From positions 36,226,675-36,290,674 of the forward strand of contig CM055110.1 in assembly GCA_029204225.1 (NCBI GenBank): a stretch of 64,000 nt of DNA, read 5' to 3'. The notes below the pieces were generated by a model. The model was not told where the DNA came from, ran no database searches, and saw only the letters and a program-made list of their open reading frames with translations. The stretch comes from Diphasiastrum complanatum. Lineage: Eukaryota > Streptophyta > Lycopodiopsida > Lycopodiales > Lycopodiaceae. Every line of letters starts with the position of its first letter. Position 1 is the stretch's first letter. Below are positions 46,119-57,860 of this stretch, piece by piece. A program made the translations under genes and the position numbers.

Positions 46119-48374
46119 TAGGTTGCTTTTAAGTTGCAAGTTGCAACTTCTGTTTGGAGCATTTTGGTAATTTTAGAGCATCAGGATCCCAAAGACACTG
46201 ATTTGTTAAAACTAGTTTATTACAATTAGATACAAAGGTTGATTATTATTAAGGGCATTTGGAGGTAGGTGTACCTGATCATTCAAAGATATCTTGACTT
46301 GGGTGCTTGCTTCATTTTCAACATCTTTTTATGGCAGTAGTTCATCAGAGTGAGCTCCTCCCTTGCCATGTTCACACTTCCAACCATCATATTAGCATCC
46401 AATTTGAAAATTTGCTGTTACCAGTCGGGTTTGAAAGCTGACTTGTCTTTTCTATATATCTTCAATGTTATCAATTTTAACAAAAAACTTCTTCCAGAGG
46501 TCTATTCTTTGAGCTAATTTTAACAGAACATGCAATTCTCATTATTGACGATTTCCAAAATTTTCTCATTTTTATATTTTAACTAGTATGACAGTATGCT
46601 GATATTTTGGTTTTAGACTTATCATGTTCTGCGGTGATCTGCTGCCCACCTCTCTATACCTCCTCGGTTGATTATCTGGCCATAAATCTTGAACAATCAA
46701 TTTCCAAGTTTTTTCACATATAATAACATTTGAAACTCACATATCAATGTGCGTAAAATATATGCTTCTTTATTTGCCTTCAATTTTTGCAAGTGATATT
46801 TTCTTTATCATCAGTGTTTGACCCTAGTGCCTAAAATTAGTGGCACAGGTTTGAACTGGACTGTCTGAATTGGCCAGATGTCCTGTGTGGTGAGACTGAG
46901 TTTGGAGCATTTTAATATGTAGTGGTTGTTAGTGATGTCTGATGTGTGATGTGTATAGGCTAGTGGTTGTGCCTGATGTGTGATGGTCAGCTTGTAATTG
47001 ACTTTTGCTAGATTTTGGGAATTTATTTTACATTATGTTTCAAGCTGCCAGGAAACAATGGTCATCTATGTCTTTGTAGAAACGTGCAATGAAATCAAGT
47101 ATGAAATACTATGAACAAGTTTTAAACATGAATTGGTAATAAAAAATGGTAGAAGTACAAAAACATATAACATCAATTGTCCACAAAAAATGATCGTTAT
47201 ATACACTGAAATAACAAATGCCTATTATGTAAAATATAGCTTCCATTCTTGATGGATAGTTGGGCTTCATAAAGATGATCATTATGCAACAAAATATGCT
47301 TTTCAAAAACATAATGGATTTTTGGTGACTATTTTGCCCATTTCTCAACAGATTAAAAAGCAGAATAGTTACCTGTTTTTTTTTTTAAAAATTTAGTGCA
47401 GATTTTGCTCGGATGAATTTCCAGTCGGTTCTTGCTATTAACTTTTCTAAATGTTAGAAAGAACAAACAAGATTCTCAGATTAATCTATAGATCAACAGA
47501 ACTGAAAACAAGAAACAATAAACTATATATTTACTAGCATAATGACAATTCAAAGATCAAGAAATACTCATCTTTTGATTTTTGAATAGCCCAAGAACAT
47601 CAAGAACTGGAATGTCTAGATTATGCAAGATCTACTCCACTTTTTCAGCTTGTTTAGTTTATTTGTATGCTAAAATTACTTTAAGAACAAGAAATTTATT
47701 TCACTCTAAGCAGGAAATTAACTTATTCCACAACTAATCCACAACCACATTCAAGAAATGGAATTGCATGTTCATAAAAGAATCACTCAAGAAAGCTGTC
47801 ATGAACAAGGAGTTTCAAAAATGCCAAAAACTCGTGGAGGATCTTATTCAAACAAATTTCAAGTGGAATTGGCTCTTTCAATAGAGGTCACCATCAAAAC
47901 GTGGCTCACTCTAATTTATTTAAGAGGCCTTTACTTGCATTTATTACATTGCCTAGAAATATCACTAGCTCCTACATGGTCATTCCTTCTTTTGGGATTC
48001 ACCATGAGGCTCACATGAATTAGAACTGTATTCCTAGTTAGTATTCCTCGGCTCTCATTTTCGTCCTTCTGAGACCTCCTCGGTCTAGGGTGAGAGGTGC
48101 TCTTTATAACAACTCAGTTCGGCATCTTGGAGATTCTTCGAAATTTGCCAGCATTAAGCTATATGCTATTGAAGACTAAAAGGGTGTCAATTGAATTTAA
48201 GGGCAAGAGTCAAAAGGGTAGGGTGATGAAGGAATTACACTGAACAAGGTAAATTTATGATTAGTGATTTGTGAAATAGATCTTGATTATCAATCTATGT
48301 ATGATCTACAATCACCAAGTCTTAGGAGATCACAATCACACTTTTGGGCACTTGCACACATGTGAATTTCAACA
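46119..48374. other. RPL19 3' flank and intergenic region; LTR end at right
   Basis: The 3' UTR presumably occupies the first few hundred bases, but no canonical AATAAA stands out. No further gene seen. The last part (about 48030-48374) is probably the 3' portion of an LTR because it ends ..TTTCAACA directly before a primer binding site. Confidence 0.5.
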
Positions 48375-48386
48375 TGGTATCAGAGC
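48375..48386 (+). other. Retroelement primer binding site
   Basis: TGGTATCAGAGC immediately after a putative LTR terminus ..TTTCAACA. Confidence 0.75.
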
Positions 48387-48977
48387 CTACCTAAGATATC
48401 CATGTATCTATCAAGTTCTGTGGAAAAATTTGCCTTTTAACTGAATATGGCCATGATACTTATGCAATACATCTTTATAATGCTTTTGAAACTCGAAGAT
48501 TTTCACAAAGTTGTATGAACAGGAGAGCATAAAGCGTGATGGAAAAGTGCTATAAGTGAAAAAATTGTCTCTATCAAATAAAATTAGAGTATTTTGCACT
48601 TTGTATTTGTAGTAAATGTACCTTCCCCATTTGCATGATGCCTTTCTCTCTTTTTATTTATAGTAAGCACACCTGATAGGTTTATAAGGTGCATTTACTC
48701 ACGTCTATTTTGAGTAGGTCTGAATAGCACATTTAAGCGTTCTTGCACATACACGAGAAGAACGATGCTTCACATATATTATTGGAAGGTACTTGCAAAG
48801 AGCAATTGGAGTTATGGTGGTTTCACATAGAAGGGATGAAAGTGAGTTTACAAAAAATGGACACCGTCCTCCCCCCCCTTTCTACCGTAGTAATAGGATC
48901 ACATGCTTTCGTATGAGGCATCTTTTTTGGAGGTAAGAGCAAGTGGCCCAATTGACAATAAAGCCATGGCATCGATT
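48387..48977. other. Retroelement-derived non-coding sequence
   Basis: No gag or pol motif follows the primer site. A short stretch near 48432-48452 (ACTGAATATGGCCATGAT) resembles the LTR start at 15347 in reverse. Confidence 0.4.
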
Positions 48978-49830
48978 GTGTTGGATTTATTTTCTCTAGC
49001 ACCTAAATCCCATTTTAATTTGCCTCCATTCATGTTGCATATTTACTCGTGTTGTCGCACAGTTTGCATATTCACATGTAAATTTTCACAGGTGATGAAA
49101 AGACGAAAAACAAAGGTTGACGTCACACCCTCTTCACACTCATGCAGCTGCGCTAACAAACTAGACGACGACTGCAGCCACCCACGATCTCCTACAGACA
49201 GCACATCCACCCTGTACTTTCTTCATCTGCACACCTGTAACATTATGTATATATTGAATACCATTTGCGTATTCATCAACAACAAGGAAGGAGTTAGTAA
49301 GCGAGAGAGAACGAAGAAGAGAAGCTTATCAGAGATAGACAAAAAGTAGATGCTTTGTGCATTGATTCTTTAATTTGTCAGCAATAAGGTTTCATTCCTT
49401 TTACAGTTTGAATAAGCTTCGTAGGGCACGCGGTTTCATCCACTACTGTCTTGTGATCTACCGTATTCTGCGTTCAGATTTGTGTTAATATTGCTATGTT
49501 TATTATTCATTTTGTCTGATCTTTCTAGTTGCTCTTTCTGGTAATAGACGACTAACATTTAGTCTTGTCTTTCGCAAATGTTTCACGACTAATTATCAGT
49601 CGAGCACTATCTCGCTCTTCTCGAATCATTCACGATACATAATTTGTCTAGCTATTCGCGACAAATTATTCTTCTGGCGCTTCATTTGTTAATGTTTGGC
49701 TACGTAATAAAAAACGACCATGATTTCCATCACTAACGTTCTGTTCGTTCTGATAGGCATAGTCATGCTTTCGGAGAGAGTCGCATAGCTCGTTCCGCTG
49801 CACATGAACAATTCTTGTTCGAGTTCGTCT
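48978..49830 (+). repeat. LTR, family B (5' end to near 3' end)
   Basis: It begins TGTTGGATTTATTTTCTC, a start also found at 22905-22950, has a TATA-like run (ATGTATATATTG, about 49245-49256) and a GA-rich leader, and from 49473 matches 26928-27271. The 3' terminus is not sharp and no primer site follows. The 148-codon frame across it (48903-49349) has no domain and is treated as chance. Confidence 0.6.
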
Positions 49831-50441
49831 CTCGTTCGAAGATAAATGGGAAATGGTTCATGAACCTTACATCCATATGCTGGCTTGAAATTGGGGCCCA
49901 CTTTTTTTTTTATAGAATTTGCATTTTCTAGAGGTGTTTAGTTAATTACAATTCTTCAATTATCTCCCAAATCACCCATCCTTTGGCACATGGTGCATCA
50001 TAGCTGACAACTTGGAGCTACTTGTCCCATTCTTTGAAACTTTTTACATATTGATTTAACCCTCTGAATGGAAAGTCCATCATGTTTCTAGATTGATTGA
50101 AATTGAAACAATGATGCTAATATATGATCTTCATTTCCTTGTTGCTCACAATTAACACTCGAAGCATCTTGCAATCTCTTGTGATTGCCAAAAGCCATTA
50201 GGTATTTCAAATCTTTGTGCACAAATGACAAGGGAGCACTCCCTTAGCTAAAACGATAAACATCAACTCATGAGTCACTTTCCACTTGCACAAGATTCAA
50301 ACCATTTTGTGTTGGTGCTACAACAAACAAAACAAATCTGATAACTTCTCCCTCATCTTAGGGACACAACAACACATTACAATGAATTAGCTCCATATTG
50401 TCATATAAAAAGGCATTGACATCGCACCTAGCATTCTTCAA

Positions 50442-50475
<34 letters not shown>

Positions 50476-50870
50476 TTCACCCATGAGTGGTATATACCCT
50501 GTCATATTCATCATTATTGATGATTCACACCATTGAGAATATGATCAAATTATAAAATATAATCAATGCATACCTTAGCAAAGTTCACACATGTACGTAT
50601 ACCTAATACAACATAGTATTAGATTGAATCAAATAATTGAGTAACAACATGTCAACTTTGATTGCATACTTCTTGATACAAGATAGTTGAGCACTAATGG
50701 TTATGAATGGCAACTCACTCACACTCCCTACTATCCACATGTTCCAATCTTCATTGCTTCCCACAACCTAGAGATAGTGTATTTGTGCTCTTGAAAAGAT
50801 GAAGAAGATTGAATCCATATGATCAGTCTCTTGTTCTTCATTGTCAATTTACCTTTGATAGCTAGGTATT
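49831..50870. other. AT-rich stretch with GT microsatellite, no gene
   Basis: No coding motif. A (GT)n run of 31 bp lies at 50443-50473. Confidence 0.55.
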
Positions 50871-51270
50871 AGATGCATTATTTTGTATTTCCTTTTACCC
50901 CCTTAAACATCATGAAGAGATGTGATCTATTCATAGTTGACCTGCATGGAGGTTGCATGGTTTCATGCACAGGACTCCACTCTCTATATAATGAGGTAGG
51001 GATTCTCACGTCAACATATTGTGTTTAGGTTACCAGTTTCTCTCTTCTCCTCTTTTCATGCATAGGACTCTACTCTCTATATAATGAGGTAGGGATTCTC
51101 CTGTCGACATATTGGGTTTAGGTTACCAGTTTCTTTTCTTGCTTCACATGGCATGGCTTGGGGGCTAGATCCAAGTTTGATCTAGGATTGGTTGGGCGGT
51201 TTGGCTCCATAGTCTCTTCTATTGTGTTCTCCTATCCTCATCTTAGGGGCAATCCTTTAGGGTCTTTACA
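50871..51270 (+). repeat. LTR with duplicated TATA region, plus orientation
   Basis: It shares 50931-51190 with the reverse complement of the LTR at 14700-15347 and ends ..GGGTCTTTACA one base before a primer site. The module containing CTCTATATAATGAGGTAGGG occurs twice (50981 and 51074, period 93 bp). The left border is approximate. Confidence 0.65.
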
Positions 51271-51271
51271 T

Positions 51272-51283
51272 TGGTATCAGAGC
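51272..51283 (+). other. Retroelement primer binding site
   Basis: TGGTATCAGAGC one base after the LTR end ..TTTACA. Confidence 0.85.
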
Positions 51284-51660
51284 ACGACTAAGATGCGGTC
51301 TTGGATAGGAGTGGAGGCAAGCTATACATCGGATTTGGAAGATAGAGGCACTTGGATTTACATCTCGGTTGGAGTGTTTTTTTCTCAAGGGAGTTATAAT
51401 TGGATTCACTAATTCAGGCTTGTACATGCTTTTCGAAACTGGGGGTAGAGTGCTCTTCTGCTTGTTCAATTTTGAGTAGAGACACAAAGAATTAGTGTGA
51501 ATCATCTGCAATTCCCTGTTTCGTTTTGAGAAATCTTTCAGTGACTGTAGAAACTGCAACCCTGTTAAATCAGATTGCTTGTTTCTATACAGGATTCTGT
51601 TTGGTTAAAGTTTTTATAGCATACTTTAATCCATAATGTTCTGAATCACTCCATCTTGTT
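51284..51660 (+). mobile_element. Short non-coding interior between two partial LTR copies
   Basis: About 377 bp separate the primer site from a second copy of the LTR end. It contains no gag or pol motif, so this is either a second TRIM-like element or a heavily deleted one. Confidence 0.5.
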
Positions 51661-51748
51661 TGGGATTGGTTGGGCGGTTTGGCTCCATAGTCTCTTCTAT
51701 TGTGTTATCCTATACTCATCTTAGAGGTAATCCTTTAGGGTCTTTACA
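51661..51748 (+). repeat. Second copy of the LTR 3' end
   Basis: GGTTGGGCGGTTTGGCTCCA through GGGTCTTTACA repeats 51188-51270 with few changes. Only the last 85-90 bp of the LTR are present. Confidence 0.7.
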
Positions 51749-52995
51749 ATAAGTGTTGCTAGTTGGTATGGGTCAGCAAGGAGCTTGAAAAACTTAGGAC
51801 TTGTCAAGATAGTTAACTCTACATTGGTAATTTGAGTTGCGACATAAAGGTTGTAAAAGCCTATATGTGTTTGAGACCTCTTGGAACTTTAGGTTGTTCC
51901 TAGAAGCAACAACAAATATAAAAGCAATGAAATATTTTGCATCCAATTTTTGCAAATACAAAGATCATGTAGGAATTCAAATTTCAAGCAAGATTTTGAT
52001 GTTAAAAAAACATTTGTTTCCTTAATAGCAGGAAAGGGGCTTGCTGATCATAACAAACACACTTACATTTTGAAGAAAATGGAACCTGCAACCACTAAGG
52101 CTAATCAATAAAAGAAACAGAGCGTTACAAGCTGATTTAATGCCCATCAGCTGTTTGTTAGACCAAATACAAGAGACTGGCACCAAAAGGATATGCTTGC
52201 TTGCTAATTGTCCAAAATGAACTTGTGCAAATGGCTTGTAATATGCATCACTGCAAACCTTTCTTTTTCTGGGTTGTGGATTCCATAACAGCCCAGGTGA
52301 ATAGTTCATCATCCTGAATACTAGTTAAAAAGTTCAGCCCCAATGTGGCCACCAAGGAGAGATTTCTAGCTGTAAAGGACTGATTGCCAAAAATAAATGG
52401 TGTGATTTTATTTATCTTTGAGTCCATGACTCTTAATCTCTAAACCATCATCAAGCTCAACCCGGTTTCATGCCAGCAACCTCTATGAGCCAGATTAACT
52501 AACCCTTCTCTCTCTTAGTAGTGTTGGCTTACGTTGATTGTAATGCCTAAACCACTAATTTGATTGATATCTCCAGACATATATGCCTTTCTGTACAGAT
52601 GAATGGTGACTGTTCAAAATTGTCATTCATTGGCCCTAGCTTTCCTTTTTCGGATTCATTCCATATTCTTAACACGGACGGGTTGAAGCTGCCCTTCCAC
52701 ATATGACATTCTTCTGTCATCTTTTGCAAAATTGACATTCTGATTATTGATTGGTACTTGAAAGGTCCTCATATTTCAACTCTTCGGGCTCAAGTGACAT
52801 GAATTTTGAAGGTTCCACTTTATCTGTTTTGTTGCCATAGGGATGATTAGAATTCTTTCTTGTACAAGATTTGCTTGAATGATCTACCAAGTCAAGCTTT
52901 GCTGTCCAGACCCCACAGTCACTTCATTTACAGATGGTACCATTGCAACTGAAATACTACTTGAATTTCCAGTTCTTTCAAGGACCCTTCCCCCC
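51749..52995. other. 3' flank of the LOTUS-like gene, no other gene
   Basis: The 3' UTR on the minus strand probably extends from 52995 downward, but no clear polyadenylation signal was identified. Small frames have no domain. Confidence 0.5.
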
Positions 52996-55900
52996 TCAGT
53001 GTCTGCTAGTAGAGGCTCCTCTTTGACTACTTTTATCATCCACATCCCTCAGGGTACTCTGAAGTTTATTATTATCATCATTTGTGTAAGCTGCACCAAA
53101 AACATCACGCAATGGATTGTACTGAATGTCATCAGATGACAAACCCAGAAGTAGTGCATCAGCTGGTACAGGATCGTCTACTCTACCAGCTAAGTTGTAC
53201 ATATCAAGACTATCAATTTTATATTTATTCATTAGATCTACCATATCTTCAAGAAAAGTAAACACTGGAGATACGAGGCCTTTCCTTGATCCTCTGTATC
53301 CATATTTGTAGAGTTTCAAGCCTAGAGAACTTCCAGCAAAATCGCTATACCAACCTTCCAGAAGCTCAACCCACAAACCGCCAGAGTTTTTCAAAAGAGC
53401 CCAATACAGTATTTGCCTTAGGCCTGCTTTAGTAGCAGCTATAATTCTTTGATTTTGGCATGTTTTCGATAGTTTCAAACGACCAGCACGCAAAGAATCT
53501 CTGCTGACAACATCTGGCATTGCATCCATAAGAGACTTTACATCCTTATAACCATTCAAGTGAAGATTCTTCCCAGTTCTCTCCTTGAATATTGTGCAGA
53601 ATTCATATAGTGAAAGTGCACAACCATTGTACTTTGGGGAGCCCAGAATGAGACGAACTTGATGTTTTAAAGTGGGGCTAGGAAATGATTTTGATTTTGC
53701 CAAAGAGACATTTTGCAGCCTAGTAGCCTCCTCTAGGCCATGCTTTGTAGTTAAGCCTTTGGAATGGCTGAAGCATTTATTCTTTAAAGGACTTTCTTCT
53801 TCACTATGCTCATGTAGCTGTATAGTCTGATCAAAGTCAAAATTCAAGCTTTCTTCAGGAAAATCTAGAACAGGAAAGTTGGTACCTCGAAGCTTAATCA
53901 TCAAAGAACCATTATCTTGGCATCCCAAGCGGATGAAGTCAACCATATCATGCAGCATCAAGCAGAATTCTGCAAAATAAGTCACATGGAAATCCTCGTT
54001 CTTTGAGATGAAACTGTAGTTGAAAGGCTTTCTTGCAGCATCTGTGATATATCCTTCAGCTACAAAAGTGTCCCAGAGGTCATCGGATAGAGATTGCTGC
54101 AAAGCACTCAAAAATTCACAGGAATCCATTCCTTCAGGGTAAGATACCAAAAGGAAAGAGAAGATGGTTAATCTAAGCCCTGATCTCAATGTTTGTAAAA
54201 TGCGCATATTGTCTTTGGATGGGAGGAGATATGCGCATTCAGGCTTAGTGTCACTAAGAACTATTATATCTTGCCAGCTGTTGGCCAAATCTATGATGGA
54301 GCTGCATCCCAGTGTATTCAGGTTGAGTTTCAGGGAAAACATCTTTTCATAAGCCTCCTCTAGCTTACTTAGTTTGATCCCGGAAGTACAGACAGCAAGC
54401 AGCACCCTCAACTTAAACCTTGCCTGTAGGAATGATTCATCCTCAGAAAATGGTAAACAGATGTCAGAGCCATTAAGATTCTCATCACCCAAATTGCTTG
54501 AGAAAGCATAATCTTTGACAATGATGTGCTCCAAACAACCATCTGACACATTTCCTGAACCTGCAAGAAATCAATATTACAGCAATTGCTCAGCTTTAGA
54601 ATTGAGGATCTCTTTTTGGTGAAGTCAAACAGCTTCCACTTTACAATTTCACAGATTGATGAGGGAAAACTTCATTAAAATAAGAAACATCAATAGAAAG
54701 CATATGTCTATCAAATGTTGATAGCAATCAACCCTTTACACTCTAATTTATGCATCTTCTAACAAATTTACTGATTCTTTCTAGGAACTGCAGTGAAAGT
54801 ATCCTTAACCATTTTTGCAGAATTAACTGCAACTCACCTTCCAAAGAAGCAGCAGATACTTGTTCTTCACAGCCATCCAGCATTTCAACTTCCGCATCGG
54901 CAGCCTTAGTAGCCTTAGGCAAATGACATTGTTCACTCTCATTAAAGTATGAGTTTGGATTTCTTTGGGTTAAACAGTCCCATGTTCTGTCCAACAATAT
55001 CCCATCTGTCAAAGCTGGATCTTCGGCTCCTCTGCAGAGAAATATTTTGGAATTTTCAGAACCGTGGTTTCTCAAAGAAATAATATCTAGCATGTCACGG
55101 ATCATGCTATCAACATTTGGTGTGCCATAAGCTAATTCAGTCAAAACTGTGGCAAGTGGTCTACCCATAACCCTAGAGCACTCCTGGACAAACTCATCCA
55201 CCAGAAGGCCTTGGGAATGCAATTTTACAATATCATAGACAATTCGTCTCAAGCCTGACCTTATTCCTGCAACCACACGGAAATTTTTGGAGGATTCTAC
55301 AAGGTAGAGTTTTCTTTCCTCATCAAGTAGCCTGCGTTGAACCACATGTGGCATGGCTCTACAGAGCCTTGCAGCTGTGCTAAAACCTGTCGCCTTTATA
55401 CCTCTTCTAAACTTCTTTCTGTAAAACTGTTCAAAGGCAGATACACTACACCCTCCAGCTTCAAAGGCAGGAACAATCAGTATACATCTAACCTGGTACT
55501 GTAGTCTAGCCCGAAATTCTGGTTTCTGATCTAAATACTTTTGAAACTCTTTGTTCCACAAGTCCTGATCATAATCTTCAACAGTTTCAAGCTCTGGATC
55601 AGTCTCTGCATGCCAGTTCTGCCTGCCAGGACTTTCTAAGCTGTCTTCATAGTCATCCTCCCAAGTTTCTTCCTCTGTGTTATCGCAATTGGATTCAGTG
55701 GCAGTTTTGAATCCCAGATTCAGCTTCAATTGTTCAGCAGTCCCATGAAGGTCGCTGTGCGAAATTGGCCCCACTATCTCAGCATCATTTCCATAGTCCT
55801 CGTCTTCATAACCATCTTCGTCGTCTTCATCTTCATCTTCATCTTGATCATTATCTTCTTCAAAATTGTAATCCTTATCACTGTCTTCATCAGGATCATC

Positions 55901-56443
55901 ATCCCCATCACCTGCACTGTACTGCTTATCATCATCCTCGCCATCTTGATTGTTCTCATCAGCATTATAGTCATAACTACCATCTTCAGCATTCCAATTA
56001 TCCTCGTCACCATCATTCTCATCATCATTTTCTTCTTCAGTAGATTTATTCCCACTTTTTCTACAGTCACCATCCTGATTATCCCCACTGACATCTTCCT
56101 GATCATGAGCATACCAATAGTTATCTTTCACCCTGTGAAGTTTTTCTGTCCAACTCTTGCTTCTTTCATATTGCTCCAGTTCAATAGAAGACTCATACCT
56201 GACCCAAGACTCATTCAAAAATATCTCTTTGAATCTTTCTTGTTGGCAGCACATCTCATATGTACAGTTCCTATGAATTTCCTTTCTATTATCAGCTAAA
56301 CCTCCATATATACAAAAGCCGTGCATAACATTCTGGTTGCATAACAGTAATTGCTGAAGAAGCATCCCTGGCAAAGTTTTTGCAGATTTTTGGCTGCAAT
56401 CCACCACCTGATTGAAAGGTTGAAGTGCACCTAAAAGGCCCAT
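52996..56443 (-). CDS. Acidic protein with three LOTUS/OST-HTH-like modules
   Basis: Two coding exons, 56443-54838 and 54560-52996, join in phase across a 277-bp GT-AG intron (donor GGTGAG, acceptor TTTCTTGCAG) to give 1056 aa. An in-frame TAA lies six codons upstream of the ATG, supporting this start. Residues about 116-275 are very acidic (runs of Asp/Glu with Asn, Tyr and Gly). LOTUS-like blocks lie at about 316-383 (ATGFSTAARLCRAMPHVVQR), 585-647 (NTLGCSSIIDLANSWQDIIV) and 835-899 (LNGYKDVKSLMDAMPDVVSR). Each is followed by a second conserved block (388-458, 653-746, 905-982) built on GLRxIxY..L..GL..E and ending F.xDMVDL. No NYN nuclease or other catalytic domain is visible, and there is no signal peptide or membrane segment. 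LOTUS domains bind RNA or helicases in animals; a role in RNA biology here is inference. Confidence 0.8.
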
Positions 56444-56540
56444 TGCTTTACGGCTCCCTTACAGGCGATTGCAGAACCACCTTGGGATTTCTTCTGATCA
56501 AATTTCAACATAGAGATCCCTTTCTGTAAGGTATGAGTGA
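56444..56540 (-). promoter_or_regulatory. 5' leader of the LOTUS-like gene with an overlapping upstream ORF
   Basis: On the minus strand an ATG at 56511 opens a 26-codon frame (MLKFDQKKSQGGSAIA..) that ends six bases after the main ATG, so it overlaps the main start in another frame. A possible splice acceptor (CCTTACAG, about 56528-56535) would place an exon start just upstream. If the leader is transcribed as shown, the upstream ORF would reduce translation. Confidence 0.4.
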
Positions 56541-57479
56541 CTTCTCAGCCAACATAATAAAAGTTAGCCAATATCATGAATTTAATACATTACTTCTGCA
56601 AGGAAGATAATAGATGGATAGCATACACTAAGAGTCATTTGAATCCAGTGCCAGGGAATCTGCATTATCGAAACTGTCTCTCTGACTTTAAAAACAAGGT
56701 TACATATCATTTCATCTTGTCTCATGATAGATTAGAAAACTTCCACCTGATCATCCTGGGTCATGAAATATACCCTGCAGGCATTTACCGTTTTCTTGCA
56801 AGTAAATTAAAAAAGAAAATCAACAGGATTTCATCTGGACTGAAATCTAAATTTGATTGTTGAGATAAAATATTAGTTAGGGCATTAACTAAGCTAATTT
56901 CAGTTTTTAAGTGCAAGTCATGCGTTTAGCCACTTTATATTTCCTATTGAAGATCATTTCGCCCTCGAAACTACGAAGAAAATGTGACCAATACGTAAAC
57001 TCATGCAAATCACTTTGTTCTCAATAATAATTGAAGAACGTTAAGAGGCAAAGGTCAAAACTGTACAAGTTTCTAAGCTCTATGGAAAGAGACTTTCCAG
57101 ATCATGACAGGTCATAGATGCACGAATATCTCTATTGAACCCAGACAGTACTTTGGTGTGAGCAAGCCTAAGTGGGTAACCCTGCCCCTTGACCACTCAT
57201 ACTAAGGTCATTGTTTGACTGAATTGATTCGCAAAGACAAAAGCCATCCCAATGAGGCGCTTTGATAGAGAGTATAAGAAGCTTTCATTGAATTGAGGAA
57301 CCTGGAGGCCAGACAACATTGTGACAACAGTGACTCACAAGCAATACTCCAGGTTTTAGAGAGTATTGGCAAGCTCTTATCCACGCCAATGGCTATCATA
57401 GCACACTAGGCAACTTTCTGGACATGGGCAATTCTAAGAAACCCATATCGGTAACAGAGTAGAAAGAACTCTGTTTAAT
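56541..57479. other. Upstream flank or 5' intron of the LOTUS-like gene
   Basis: No coding motif. It could be the intron of a 5' non-coding exon. Confidence 0.4.
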
Positions 57480-57844
57480 CATCGTGTCTTGCGTAGGAGG
57501 TTGCGTAGGAGGGACTCTTTCAAACTCCTCCCAATAAAAACATTCTATATGCATCCTAGACCATTACTGGCTTCTATGCTTATTTTGGTACGTAGGAGGA
57601 TGTCCTTCTCAGCAAGATCACTTCACATGTGCAGAAAAGAATATGGACAAACTTAAGCATGGAAAGAAAAAAGGTAAGCAGAGCAATGACTATTCTTTGG
57701 ATGCAGCCATTGGCACCTTCTTTGTTGTGCATGATTTCAGTATACCCTTGACCCTAGTTCATGTCACCAACTAAGTTATGCTAGGCCTTGGCTGATCACA
57801 ATGAGTTGATCCCAGCATGACCCTAGTCAGTTGGGTAGTTAACA
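57480..57844 (-). repeat. Relict LTR, minus orientation
   Basis: On the minus strand TGTTAACTACCC starts at 57844 directly after the polypurine-like TAAGGGGGGTGAAGGA (57845-57860), the same arrangement as in the 2-kb TRIM-like elements. The distal border is not defined. Confidence 0.5.
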
Positions 57845-57860
57845 TCCTTCACCCCCCTTA

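Noticed and set aside
48903-49349. 148-codon plus-strand frame
   Set aside because: It spans an LTR start and its TATA region and contains no domain.
55730-56299. 189-codon plus-strand frame rich in Ile, Phe and Val
   Set aside because: It is the antisense of the acidic Asp/Glu tract of the LOTUS-like gene. The hydrophobic runs follow from GAT/GAA codons read in reverse.
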